Of a stretch of DNA of 64,000 nucleotides, positions 1 to 7,864 are shown piece after piece; the stretch's first letter is position 1; the number at the start of each line of letters is the position of its first letter. The DNA is taken from the NCBI GenBank assembly GCA_012317185.1, contig CP048838.1:2542001-2606000 (forward strand). Reading direction: 5' to 3'. The notes below the pieces were generated by a model, which was given only the letters and a program-made list of their open reading frames with translations, was not told the DNA's origin and ran no database searches. The position numbers were made by a program, and so were the translations under genes. Origin of the DNA: [Clostridium] innocuum. Its GTDB lineage: Bacteria; Bacillota_I; Bacilli_A; Erysipelotrichales; Erysipelotrichaceae.

Positions 1-81
1 ATGGTCAATGGAAATACTGGAGTTGAAATCATTCAGCCGCTGATCCGCTTCCTTCTTGAATCGTGCATCCCATAAATTCAT
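1..81 (-). CDS. argH: Argininosuccinate lyase, N-terminus only
   Basis: Only the first 27 codons are in the window; the gene runs off base 1. The reading frame begins MNLWDARFKKEADQRLNDF and continues into an FNSSI stretch, which matches the N-terminus of argininosuccinate lyase. The enzyme splits argininosuccinate into arginine and fumarate in the last step of arginine synthesis in the cytosol. The ATG at 79-81 has a GAGAGGATGAG ribosome site just upstream. It lies 90 bp after argG on the same strand, the usual argGH order, so it probably shares the T-box-controlled promoter. The family call rests on a short stretch plus context. Confidence 0.85.
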   Translation of the reverse strand, partial: MNLWDARFKKEADQRLNDFNSSISIDH

Positions 82-171
82 ATGCTCTCATCCTCTCTTT
101 TCCTTGTATGCCAGAAGGCAGTGCAGTCTAAATGCCGCAGCATTTCAACAGACTCCCCTTCTTATCTATAT

Positions 172-1395
172 TTATTTCTTCCTTTTTTCATCCATGATCG
201 CCTTTACCTTGATTGGCAGCCCATACAGATTGATAAAGCCTGCGGAATCATTTTGATCATAGGAATCATCCTCACCAAAGCTTGCAATCTGCTCGGAATA
301 TAAGGTATATGGCGAGGAAATGCTGGCCGGTGTAAGATTTCCCTTATACAGCTTGATTTTCACCTCACCACTCACGGTTTCACTTGTCTTATCGACAAAG
401 GCACTCAATGCTTCACGAAGCGGAGTGAACCATTGTCCGTTGTAGAGAATTTCACCGAATTTAATTCCTACCCCCTGCTTGTAATGCATGGTTTCCTTAT
501 CCAGACAGATGGATTCCAGCCACTGATGCGCCTTATATAAAATGGTTCCGCCCGGTGTTTCATAAACACCACGGCTCTTCATTCCCACCAGACGGTTTTC
601 TACCATATCAATGATACCGATGCCGTTGGCACCGCCAATCTCATTCAGCTTTGTTACCATTGCCTGACCGCCCAGCTTTTCACCGTTTAATGCTGTCGGA
701 ATCCCCTTCTCAAAGGTCAGAGTGATATAAGTCGGTGTATCCGGAGCCTGTTCCGGGGTCACTCCCATCTCCAGTATGTCATCATACTGCGGCTCATTCA
801 TCGGATCCTCCAGATCCAGCCCCTCATGGCTTAAATGCCACAGATTTTTATCCTTGGAATAATTGGTTTCTCTTGAAATCTTTAACGGAATGTTATGCGC
901 TTCTGCATAATCAATTTCATCATCTCTGGATTTCAGCTCCCATGTTCTCCATGGCGCTATAATCGGCATATCCGGTGCAAACGCCTTGATTGCCAGCTCG
1001 AAGCGTACCTGATCATTCCCCTTACCGGTACAGCCGTGACAAATAGCGTCAGCTCCCTCCTGTTTCGCGATTTCCACCAGCTTCTGTCCAATCAGCGGAC
1101 GTGCAAAGGCTGTTCCCAGCAGATATACATCCTCATAAATGGCATTGGCTTTTAAACAGGGATAGATATAATCCTCCACAAATTCATCCTTCAAATCCAG
1201 AATATACAGCTTGCTGGCACCGGTCTTGATCGCTTTTTCCTCAAGTCCATCCAGCTCTGTTCCCTGTCCTACATCCGCAGAAACCGCAACGACCTCACAG
1301 TTATTGTAATTTTCCTTCAGCCACGGGATGATAATGGAGGTATCCAGCCCGCCGGAATATGCAAGTATTACCTTCTTAATGTCTTTTGTTTCCAT
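172..1395 (-). CDS. argG: Argininosuccinate synthase
   Basis: This cytosolic enzyme joins citrulline and aspartate with ATP to give argininosuccinate. The 407-aa product has normal family length. The N-type ATP pyrophosphatase loop SGGLDTS is at residues 14-20, and the N-terminal region continues with the family-typical VSADVGQG and CHGCTGKGNDQVRFE stretches. The ATG is preceded by AAAGAGGAG at good spacing. An arginine T-box leader precedes the gene and argH follows, so transcription should rise when uncharged tRNA-Arg accumulates. The identification is very secure. Confidence 0.97.
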   Translation of the reverse strand: METKDIKKVILAYSGGLDTSIIIPWLKENYNNCEVVAVSADVGQGTELDGLEEKAIKTGASKLYILDLKDEFVEDYIYPCLKANAIYEDVYLLGTAFARPLIGQKLVEIAKQEGADAICHGCTGKGNDQVRFELAIKAFAPDMPIIAPWRTWELKSRDDEIDYAEAHNIPLKISRETNYSKDKNLWHLSHEGLDLEDPMNEPQYDDILEMGVTPEQAPDTPTYITLTFEKGIPTALNGEKLGGQAMVTKLNEIGGANGIGIIDMVENRLVGMKSRGVYETPGGTILYKAHQWLESICLDKETMHYKQGVGIKFGEILYNGQWFTPLREALSAFVDKTSETVSGEVKIKLYKGNLTPASISSPYTLYSEQIASFGEDDSYDQNDSAGFINLYGLPIKVKAIMDEKRKK

Positions 1396-1509
1396 GTTCT
1401 TCTCCTCTTCTTTCTGTTATTCTTTCTCTACGTTCATTGTAACACGTTTTCAGCCCTTCTCGTCGTTTTCATCGTCGTTTCATCATATTTTTCATATCCT
1501 CACCTCATG

Positions 1510-1744
1510 TACAAAAAAAACGCCGTTCGATATACTCGAAAGACGCTTGCACGCGGTACCACTTCCGTTGCTCTGTCTGAGACAGAACCCCTTGTTTCAT
1601 AACGCAGAAAGATCGCGTCCCATGATACTTGATTCCCACAGGCTCTAGCAGGTGCGCTTCCCCATACGTTTCACAACAGCCTTCCACCATCGCTGTCTCG
1701 CTTTTGATTCCGGTATGACTACTCTCCTGCATCATCGATTTGTT
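1510..1744 (-). promoter_or_regulatory. T-box riboswitch leader (arginine specifier CGC)
   Basis: Read on the minus strand, the leader contains a stem I with an AGGAGAGTAG element near its base, the conserved T-box core GTGGTACCGCG (plus 1552-1562), and a terminator stem ending in eight T (plus 1512-1545). The stem I base pairs GCAGG with CCTGC. Next to CCTGC the 3' side of the specifier loop reads GAAGCGCACC. In known T-boxes the codon is followed by a conserved purine, which makes CGC (plus 1654-1656) the likely specifier. That is an arginine codon and fits control of argGH by tRNA-Arg charging. The T-box itself is secure; the codon is inferred. Confidence 0.93.
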
Positions 1745-1750
1745 GAATAC

Positions 1751-1779
1751 ATCATACTACTGTGAAAACTCAATGTCAA
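1751..1779 (-). promoter_or_regulatory. Sigma-A promoter of argG leader
   Basis: The minus strand carries TTGACA (1774-1779), a 17-bp spacer and TATGAT (1751-1756). This is close to the ideal housekeeping promoter and places the start of transcription at the 5' end of the T-box leader. Confidence 0.88.
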
Positions 1780-1879
1780 CCTTTAATTTCATAATTTTAC
1801 ATTTCGCTATCATTTCTTTCAATTTTATTACAAAATAAACTTATTTCTTTCATTTCATATCATTTCAAGCAAGACTGCT

Positions 1880-1908
1880 TTGACAATCCCTGCGGAATAC
1901 AGTAGAAT
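1880..1908 (+). promoter_or_regulatory. Sigma-A promoter
   Basis: TTGACA (1880-1885), a 17-bp spacer and TAGAAT (1903-1908) lie 39 bp before the ATP-grasp gene. Confidence 0.85.
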
Positions 1909-1947
1909 TTAACCATACATATGAAATAACCGTCAGGAGGGAATTTT

Positions 1948-3126
1948 ATGAACTTCATCTTTATTTCTCCGCACTTTCCGGAAAGCTACTGGCTGTTCTG
2001 TCAGGGACTGAAGAACAACGGTGTCAATGTGCTGGCGATTGCGGACACTCCGTACAACTCGTTAAGCACCAATCTGAAGAATTCCATCAATGACTTCTAT
2101 CAGGTTTCCAGTCTTGAAAACTACGATGAAATGCTACGGGCAGTTGCCTGGTTCACCTATAAGCATGGAAAAATTGACTGGATCGAATCAAACAATGAAT
2201 ACTGGCTTCGTCAGGATGCAGCGCTGCGCAGAGATTTCCATGTTGAAACCGGATTCCCCTGCGAAGCGCTTGACAACTGTCAGAGCAAGCATCGCATGAA
2301 GGAGTTTTTCGCGGCTGCCGGATTGAAAACCGCCCGCTGGCAGCTGGCAACCAATCTGGAGGATGCACAGAAATTTACAGAGCTTGTCGGATATCCGATT
2401 GTAATCAAGCCGGATATCGGTGTAGGTGCCAGTGATACGCACAAAATCAAAAACGGGGATGAGCTGCGCACTGCCTTTGCTCATGGCTTTAAGGAAGCTA
2501 TGATTATGGAGGAATACATAAACGGGAGCTGTTTTTCCTTTGACGGTATTACAAACAGTAAAAAGGAGCTGCTGTTTGTGACCTCTCATCAGTACACGGA
2601 TAGTATTATGGATGCTGTCAATGAACAGAAAAATATCGGCTGTTATTCCTATAAGGATATTCCTGCCGATATCATGGAGGCCGGTACCCGCAGTGTGGAA
2701 GCCTTTGATACACGCAGCAGATTCTTCCATTTTGAATTTTTCCGTCTGCTGGAGGATCAGCCGGTTGGTAAAAAAGGCGATATCATCGGCCTTGAGGTCA
2801 ATATGCGCCCGCCTGGCGGCTTCCTGCCGGATATGATCAACTATGCCAATGACAGCAATGTCTATCAGCTGTGGGCAGACATGATCGTTCATGACACGAT
2901 CCATTACCAGCAGGTGCGCAAGTATTCCTCCGGCTTCATCGGAAGAAGAGACCGCCTGCACTATGCACATACAACGCAGGATATTCAGGACACCTATCGC
3001 GATAGTATTCTGATGATTCGCCGTCTTCCTGCGGCCCTTGCCACTGCTATGGGGGATGAGGTGATTGTGGCACGCTTTAAAACCGAGGAGGAAATCCTTG
3101 ATTTCTTCCGCTATGTACAGGAATAA
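1948..3126 (+). CDS. ATP-grasp superfamily carboxylate-amine/thiol ligase
   Basis: The 392-aa protein has the layout of an ATP-grasp ligase. There is a Rossmann-like N-terminal part (residues 1-110) and an ATP-binding half with GYPIVIKPD (148-156) and a following glycine-rich loop (GVGASD). An acidic metal-binding stretch follows around EVNMRPPGG (283-291), including Glu283 and Asn285. Such enzymes activate a carboxylate as an acyl-phosphate and couple it to an amine, but the substrates cannot be read from the sequence. The ATG has a strong AGGAGGG ribosome site and its own promoter. It is a single-gene unit followed by a hairpin terminator. Confidence 0.85.
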   Translation: MNFIFISPHFPESYWLFCQGLKNNGVNVLAIADTPYNSLSTNLKNSINDFYQVSSLENYDEMLRAVAWFTYKHGKIDWIESNNEYWLRQDAALRRDFHVETGFPCEALDNCQSKHRMKEFFAAAGLKTARWQLATNLEDAQKFTELVGYPIVIKPDIGVGASDTHKIKNGDELRTAFAHGFKEAMIMEEYINGSCFSFDGITNSKKELLFVTSHQYTDSIMDAVNEQKNIGCYSYKDIPADIMEAGTRSVEAFDTRSRFFHFEFFRLLEDQPVGKKGDIIGLEVNMRPPGGFLPDMINYANDSNVYQLWADMIVHDTIHYQQVRKYSSGFIGRRDRLHYAHTTQDIQDTYRDSILMIRRLPAALATAMGDEVIVARFKTEEEILDFFRYVQE

Positions 3127-3169
3127 AAAACCGATAAAGCAGGATACCCCTTTTATGAAAAAGGTCATA

Positions 3170-3216
3170 AAAAGAGATTTCTTAAATGATGAGCTTCATT
3201 TTTGAAACCTCTTTTT
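3170..3216. terminator. Hairpin terminator between converging genes
   Basis: AAAAAGAG..TTTC pairs with GAAAC.CTCTTTTT around a 22-nt loop. The A and T runs on both sides could serve the plus-strand ligase and the minus-strand gene that follows. Confidence 0.6.
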
Positions 3217-3278
3217 CTATTATCCATACATAATCTGGATGACACAGTGTTCTTTTATTATCTCAAAGGCCTGTAGTC

Positions 3279-3536
3279 CTATAATGCGGCACGCAGCACA
3301 GCCTCCACCTTTTCCTTTGTCGGTACACCCTCCAGCAGCTTAACACCATCCACGAAATAGGTTGGAACATACCAGTAATCCAGAGAATCCGCAAGCTTCT
3401 TCTGTTCCTGTTCCTCAATCGCCTCTATGTTTACACCCCGCAGCTCAGGATAGCTGTCCTGCAATTCCTTTACCATTGCGAATGCCGCTTTGCAATGCGG
3501 ACATCCCTTCAAATACATCATACGTACATGCTTCAT
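3279..3536 (-). CDS. Glutaredoxin/thioredoxin-fold small protein (CPHC)
   Basis: The 85-aa product has the thioredoxin-fold redox motif CPHC at residues 12-15 and a likely cis-proline loop (YVPTYFVDG) in the second half. It probably reduces or forms disulfides in the cytosol; no partner is known. A much longer reading frame extends upstream, but AAGGAGATG sits 9 nt before the ATG at 3536 and the protein fold begins there. The longer frame would also overlap the YhhN gene. The gene lies 59 bp downstream of YhhN on the same strand. Confidence 0.82.
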   Translation of the reverse strand: MKHVRMMYLKGCPHCKAAFAMVKELQDSYPELRGVNIEAIEEQEQKKLADSLDYWYVPTYFVDGVKLLEGVPTKEKVEAVLRAAL

Positions 3537-3595
3537 GAACATCATCTCCTTTATATTACTATAGCACAGCATGCCCAAAAACCACAGAAATATGC

Positions 3596-4258
3596 CTACA
3601 GCAGCATTGTCAGCGCCAGCAAAAGCTGTGCAGTGTAGTACAGACTCAGATTCCATCGTGTCATGCGCGTTGTGTTGCGATTGCCAAACAGCATAAATGC
3701 CAGAATCAAATCGCTCAATACAAAGCACAGGGATGCAATATTCAGGATGCCACCATACAGCATGCCATCCTGCAAATGCCACAGAGCGCACGCTTCCATA
3801 AATAAAATAACAGCAGCATACACCGTACTCGGAAGACGCATCTCCTGGAAATCTACCTGTTTTTTCTTCAGAACTGCAATCACGAGCAATGCCAGCAGAA
3901 TTGAACATATTGCGACCAGAATCCCCGCTTTCACCGGCATGACAAAAAGTGCAGCTACATACGCGAGATGCCCGAACAGGAAAAAAAGCAATCCACCCAG
4001 AAAGAAGAGGTTCTTCCTTTTTGGATAGCAAAACGGCAGAGCCAGCAAAACATCCCCAATCGCTCCCGATACAAGTCCTATCAGCATCCATTCACCATAG
4101 CGCCTGTCAACACATGCTGCAAATGCGCAGAAGCCGACGAGCAGAAAACAGAAGGAGGAAGCACTTTTCCAGCACAGGGATGTAAATGCGGAGGAATGCT
4201 CCTTAAAAATATAATACACAACAACGAAAAGAAACAGCAGACATGCAATTTTGATCAT
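3596..4258 (-). CDS. YhhN (TMEM86-like) integral membrane protein
   Basis: The 220-aa product is almost entirely hydrophobic, with about eight predicted membrane spans. It carries the short polar motifs of the YhhN family inside helices: GAIGDVLLA, FGHLAYVAA and FVLSDLILA. Animal relatives are lysoplasmalogenases; the role in bacteria is not settled. It is divergent from the esterase gene and co-directional with the thioredoxin-like gene. Confidence 0.8.
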   Translation of the reverse strand: MIKIACLLFLFVVVYYIFKEHSSAFTSLCWKSASSFCFLLVGFCAFAACVDRRYGEWMLIGLVSGAIGDVLLALPFCYPKRKNLFFLGGLLFFLFGHLAYVAALFVMPVKAGILVAICSILLALLVIAVLKKKQVDFQEMRLPSTVYAAVILFMEACALWHLQDGMLYGGILNIASLCFVLSDLILAFMLFGNRNTTRMTRWNLSLYYTAQLLLALTMLL

Positions 4259-4319
4259 AGCCTCGCTCCCCTTTCTATCCCAATTATAACAAACCCAACA
4301 TCATCTGACATCATTTTTG

Positions 4320-4328
4320 TGCTATAAT
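4320..4328 (+). promoter_or_regulatory. Extended -10 promoter
   Basis: TGCTATAAT is an extended -10 (TGnTATAAT) located 20 bp before the esterase ATG. No good -35 is visible at the usual distance, which is common for extended -10 promoters. Confidence 0.6.
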
Positions 4329-4348
4329 ACTGACCATGAGGTGATGGT

Positions 4349-5107
4349 ATGATTGAGAAACGAGATATTTATATCCCCTGCTTTCAGGATATGAGAATGC
4401 TGCATATCTATCTGCCGGAGGATTATGAGAAGGAAACAAGACATTACCCTGTCCTGTATATGTTTGACGGGCACAACCTGTTTTATGATGAGGATGCGAC
4501 ATTTGGCAGAAGCTGGGGGTTAAAGCGATGGCTGGATGAGCATACGATGCCTCTCATCGTTGTCGGTGTGGAATGCAACCACGAGGGAAATCGCCGGCTG
4601 GAGGAATTTTCTCCCTATGATTTCAGTGATGCGACGGTTGGCTTTATTCACGGACAGGGGAAAGAGCTGATGGAGTGGATGAGCAGCGACCTCAAGCGGT
4701 GGATCGATCATGCCTATCGAACATTGCCAGGAAAACACCACACAGCCATCGGTGGAAGCTCTATGGGTGGTTTGATGGCACTGTATGCGGTTGTCCATCA
4801 CTGTGATATTTACAGTAAGGCGGCAGTCCTCTCCCCTTTCATTTATCGTTTAAAGGATGAGCTTCTAACTGAAATTTGGGCCTGTCCCAAGCTGCGTTCC
4901 CATAAAATTTATATCTCATGGGGGAGTGATGAATTTCGCAGCAAGCAGCAGCTGGCGCTTGCCAGTGGCAGAATACTCGAGCTGATGCGCTGTCTTGAGG
5001 AGAAGGAGGCAAAGGTATATCCCAACCTCGTTTTCAAGGGACGGCATAATGAGGAAAGCTGGGAACAGGAACTGGATACCGTCCTGACATGGCTGTTTAC
5101 CGAATAA
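4349..5107 (+). CDS. Alpha/beta hydrolase, esterase-D type
   Basis: The 252-aa protein has the nucleophile elbow GSSMG at residues 136-140 (Ser138) and an acidic residue in the GSDE segment. A C-terminal histidine lies in FKGRHNEESW, completing a plausible catalytic triad. The YPVLYMFDGHNLFY strand is typical of the putative esterase family (COG2819). It should be a cytosolic carboxylesterase with unknown substrate. The start at 4349 has GAGGTGATGG upstream, and a strong terminator follows. Confidence 0.85.
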   Translation: MIEKRDIYIPCFQDMRMLHIYLPEDYEKETRHYPVLYMFDGHNLFYDEDATFGRSWGLKRWLDEHTMPLIVVGVECNHEGNRRLEEFSPYDFSDATVGFIHGQGKELMEWMSSDLKRWIDHAYRTLPGKHHTAIGGSSMGGLMALYAVVHHCDIYSKAAVLSPFIYRLKDELLTEIWACPKLRSHKIYISWGSDEFRSKQQLALASGRILELMRCLEEKEAKVYPNLVFKGRHNEESWEQELDTVLTWLFTE

Positions 5108-5135
5108 AAAAGCGGACATTTGAAATCCGCTTTTT
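5106..5135. terminator. Rho-independent terminator
   Basis: AAAAAGCGGA pairs exactly with TCCGCTTTTT across a 9-nt loop. It is symmetric, so it can stop transcription from both the esterase and the converging small membrane protein gene. Confidence 0.9.
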
Positions 5136-5141
5136 CTGTAT

Positions 5142-5321
5142 TCACAGCAGAATATTCGCAATCACCAAAACGAGCATAATCAAGAGGAGCACAGCCAGCA
5201 GAATCAGAAAATCTCTGCGATACCGGTTCCAATATGCCTGCATATCATTTCCGTATGCGATATCCTTCTGCAGCCGCTCTCTGACAGCCTTTGTCATCAC
5301 GATTTTCTTACGTCCTGACAT
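5142..5321 (-). CDS. Small single-span membrane protein (59 aa)
   Basis: The frame begins MSGRKKIVMTKAVRERLQK and ends in one strong hydrophobic helix of about 23 residues (LLAVLLLIMLVLVIANILL). This suggests an N-in protein with a basic cytosolic head. AAAGGAGGGG lies 9 nt before the ATG at 5321. No family is recognised. It stops beside the shared terminator, which supports a real gene. Confidence 0.7.
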   Translation of the reverse strand: MSGRKKIVMTKAVRERLQKDIAYGNDMQAYWNRYRRDFLILLAVLLLIMLVLVIANILL

Positions 5322-5421
5322 TGCCGTCCCCTCCTTTCTCTATCTATATCATACCATAGGATATGCGGATGTACATACTTCTGGAATAATCAGATGAGTT
5401 TTGGGAAAGGTTGTCCGCATA

Positions 5422-5904
5422 CTACTCCGTCAGGGAAATATAATAGGGTACGATATTCACATATGCTCCATCGCTCTGCAAAAAGCCGCCCGGAATCGTG
5501 CCCAGAGAATGAAATCCCAGACTCTCATACAAATGCCGTGCGGAAGTATTGCTCTCTACGACTGCGTTAAATTGCAGAATGCGAAAGCCTAAACTTCTTG
5601 CGGTCTTCATACAGTCCAGCACCAGCGCTTTGCCGATATGCTTTCCTCTTTGCTTCTGATCCACAGCAAAGCTGGCATTGCATATATGTCCGCACCGGCC
5701 GACATTATTCGGATGCAGGATATACAGCCCCACCACAGTATCCTCATCGATGCAGACACGCGTTTTGCTCTGCGAGGAAAAAAAGACATCGCCGCTTTGC
5801 TCATCCAGCTGCTCCAGCTGAGGAAAAGCATTTCCCTGGGCGACTACAGCATTCCATATGCGACACATCTGTGACAGATCATTCACTTGATAATCCCGCA
5901 GCAT
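5422..5904 (-). CDS. GNAT-family N-acetyltransferase
   Basis: The 160-aa protein shows the acetyl-CoA pyrophosphate-binding loop QRGKHIGKAL of the GNAT fold. A C-terminal NTSARHLYESLGF motif is typical of the family. It would transfer an acetyl group from acetyl-CoA to an unknown amine. Its ribosome site (TGGAGAA) lies in the last codons of the upstream nitroreductase gene, with 2 bp between the two genes, so they are translationally linked. Confidence 0.87.
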   Translation of the reverse strand: MLRDYQVNDLSQMCRIWNAVVAQGNAFPQLEQLDEQSGDVFFSSQSKTRVCIDEDTVVGLYILHPNNVGRCGHICNASFAVDQKQRGKHIGKALVLDCMKTARSLGFRILQFNAVVESNTSARHLYESLGFHSLGTIPGGFLQSDGAYVNIVPYYISLTE

Positions 5905-5906
5905 CG

Positions 5907-6488
5907 CTATTCTCCATTGATGATCAGCTCCCTGGTTGTTCGCTTGGGAACATGATGCACATCCTGTGCATCCCGGTAATATGTCGTATCTCCCTGTACA
6001 TTTACATCCTCAAGTACAATCGTTTCGTCCGGTTTTCCAATAGCCACAACCAGCAGCGGCACGAGATTTTCGCTCAGCTTCAGCACCTCATGCAGGGCAT
6101 TCTTTTGAAAGCTGCCGATCATACAGCCGCCAAGCCCCAACTCAGCAGCACGCAGCAGCATCGTCTGAGCGACAATACCGACATCCTTCTGATAAGCCTC
6201 CAGTGCAGTTGAAATGGCAGTATCCTGACAGATTACAATAAAGGCTCTGGGACAATGTCCCTCATACGGCACCTCTTTCTTTAGGGCTTTTGCCCACGCG
6301 GTTAAGGGCTGAATCTGATTCGTCTTTTCCCTCTCACATGCCAGATAGTATTTCAGCGCCTGTTTATTAACGCTTGACGGTGTTAGTCTGGCATGCTCTA
6401 CCAGATCGATCAGCTCCTCCCTGGTAACCGCTCTTGTTTCAACATATCCCCGATAGCTTCGGTTTTTCAATAACAGATCCTTCAGCAT
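5907..6488 (-). CDS. Nitroreductase family protein
   Basis: The 193-aa product has the N-terminal RSYRGY motif that binds FMN phosphate and the central TPSSVNKQ segment. The GIVAQTMLLRAAELGLGGC helix region of nitroreductases follows. It is probably an FMN-dependent NAD(P)H oxidoreductase acting on nitro- or quinone-like compounds. CGAGGAGGG precedes the ATG. It forms a two-gene unit with the GNAT gene. Confidence 0.9.
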   Translation of the reverse strand: MLKDLLLKNRSYRGYVETRAVTREELIDLVEHARLTPSSVNKQALKYYLACEREKTNQIQPLTAWAKALKKEVPYEGHCPRAFIVICQDTAISTALEAYQKDVGIVAQTMLLRAAELGLGGCMIGSFQKNALHEVLKLSENLVPLLVVAIGKPDETIVLEDVNVQGDTTYYRDAQDVHHVPKRTTRELIINGE

Positions 6489-6532
6489 AAAGATCCCTCC
6501 TCGTATCCATTATAGCACTGCACATGCACATC

Positions 6533-7753
6533 TCATAGCTCCTGATTATAGATTTTTGAAACCTGCTTCCTGTTGCGGATAATCAGCAGGAAGATAGCAA
6601 GCATCGAAAACGAAGCAAACAGCAGTGCCGTCAACGGGTAGGATACGTATTGTGCAATTACACCTGCGCTGAATCTGGAAGCCATCATAATGAGGGCAAC
6701 CAGCACCTGAAACAACGCATTCACCCTTGCCCGCATGTGAGAGGGCAAATAGTTTTGTGTACTGGCCTCCCGTATATTCAGGGAATTGATACCCAGAAAG
6801 CCGCAGGTAAACCGATTGACAACCATAAGCGGATAAGGAAGAAACAGGAAAACCATATCCAGGGATTCATAAACCGCATAGACACTGACAGCAACCCGGT
6901 AGCGTTTCTTCGCCGGAATATGCAGGACATAATGCATCAGACCGCCAGCCATGCGTCCAATGGTATCCGCTGTTGTCAGAAACGCATACATCGTCGTTGT
7001 GAGAATGGGAGATGATTGAAACATCGCCATGGTTACCAGATTGATCCCCTCTGCCGAAGCATTGGTTACCGCCATGTAGCCGTAAATGGAACGGATACCC
7101 TTTTCTTTTTTCAAATAACGAAAGCCATCCATCAAATCTGCTTTATATTTCTGCAAGGTAAACACCCGCTTTCCGATTGTTTCCTGATAGCGTATGCGCG
7201 CTTCAAACAGAGCTGCTGTCAGCAGCAGAATTCCCTCCATCGCACAGATCCAGGCAATCCCCAGATGTACATACAGCAGGGATGCAACCGGTGTGAATAA
7301 CGCTGTCACACTGGGATAAATCAAGGAGGATACGGAATAGCCCTTCTGCGCAAAGCCCTTGGGAATCAGATCAGGATACAGGGAGGAATATGCCAGAGAA
7401 TAAATGGCTCCAAAGGATGCGGTAAGCAGGGAAAATATCAGATAGCCCGCATAAGAAAATTCCTGCATAAGCAGAAAGGCGGCAAACAGCAGATACAGAA
7501 TGCCATTTCCACTATCCAGCATAGCAATCAAGCGCTTTCTGCAGCAGCCATCGACCAGCGGTGCTGCCAGAATGGGAATCAGAACCGTCGGCATCAGGGA
7601 TATCGCAGTGAAAATTCCGGTCATAAGGGTTGATGAGGTATGGTCGAATACCACAAGCGACAGTGCAAAGCTCATAGCGGTAGAACCGATTGCACTGATC
7701 AGTGTCCCCAGTGTTATAATTATAAAATCATGTGACCATAGGGTCTTTTTCAT
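6533..7753 (-). CDS. Major facilitator superfamily transporter
   Basis: This 406-aa protein has about twelve hydrophobic spans and a central charged loop (residues about 190-220). It resembles the MefA/MFS_3 type of exporters. The substrate is not evident. The upstream ATG at 7762 directly abuts AGGAG, so the ATG at 7753 (MKKTLWSHDF), 9 nt downstream, is the better start. The gene has a weak promoter (TATACT at about 7773-7778) next to an inverted repeat. An XRE/TPR regulator gene lies immediately upstream in the same direction. Confidence 0.85.
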   Translation of the reverse strand: MKKTLWSHDFIIITLGTLISAIGSTAMSFALSLVVFDHTSSTLMTGIFTAISLMPTVLIPILAAPLVDGCCRKRLIAMLDSGNGILYLLFAAFLLMQEFSYAGYLIFSLLTASFGAIYSLAYSSLYPDLIPKGFAQKGYSVSSLIYPSVTALFTPVASLLYVHLGIAWICAMEGILLLTAALFEARIRYQETIGKRVFTLQKYKADLMDGFRYLKKEKGIRSIYGYMAVTNASAEGINLVTMAMFQSSPILTTTMYAFLTTADTIGRMAGGLMHYVLHIPAKKRYRVAVSVYAVYESLDMVFLFLPYPLMVVNRFTCGFLGINSLNIREASTQNYLPSHMRARVNALFQVLVALIMMASRFSAGVIAQYVSYPLTALLFASFSMLAIFLLIIRNRKQVSKIYNQEL

Positions 7754-7802
7754 AGGTATCATCTCCTGCGTTTAGTATACCGTATGATACGAATATAAAA
7801 AA

Positions 7803-7838
7803 TACCCTATATTTGGGAAAATAGTGTCCAAATATCAG
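7803..7838. promoter_or_regulatory. Inverted repeat between regulator and MFS gene
   Basis: CCCTATATTTGG and CCAAATATCAGGG form a dyad with a 9-11-bp centre. It lies just upstream of the likely -35 of the MFS gene and after the stop of the regulator gene. It could be an operator for the MFS promoter or a weak terminator of the regulator gene; no clear T run follows, which favours an operator. Confidence 0.5.
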
Positions 7839-7864
7839 GGTTAAGCCATCATAAATTAGCTTGC

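Noticed and set aside
2188..3168. A 326-aa open frame antisense to the ATP-grasp gene
   Set aside because: Low-quality composition, no ribosome site, and the plus-strand frame has clear family motifs and a promoter.
3279..4091. A 270-aa minus-strand open frame ending in the thioredoxin-like protein
   Set aside because: It overlaps most of the YhhN gene in another frame; the strong ribosome site and the protein fold place the true start at 3536.
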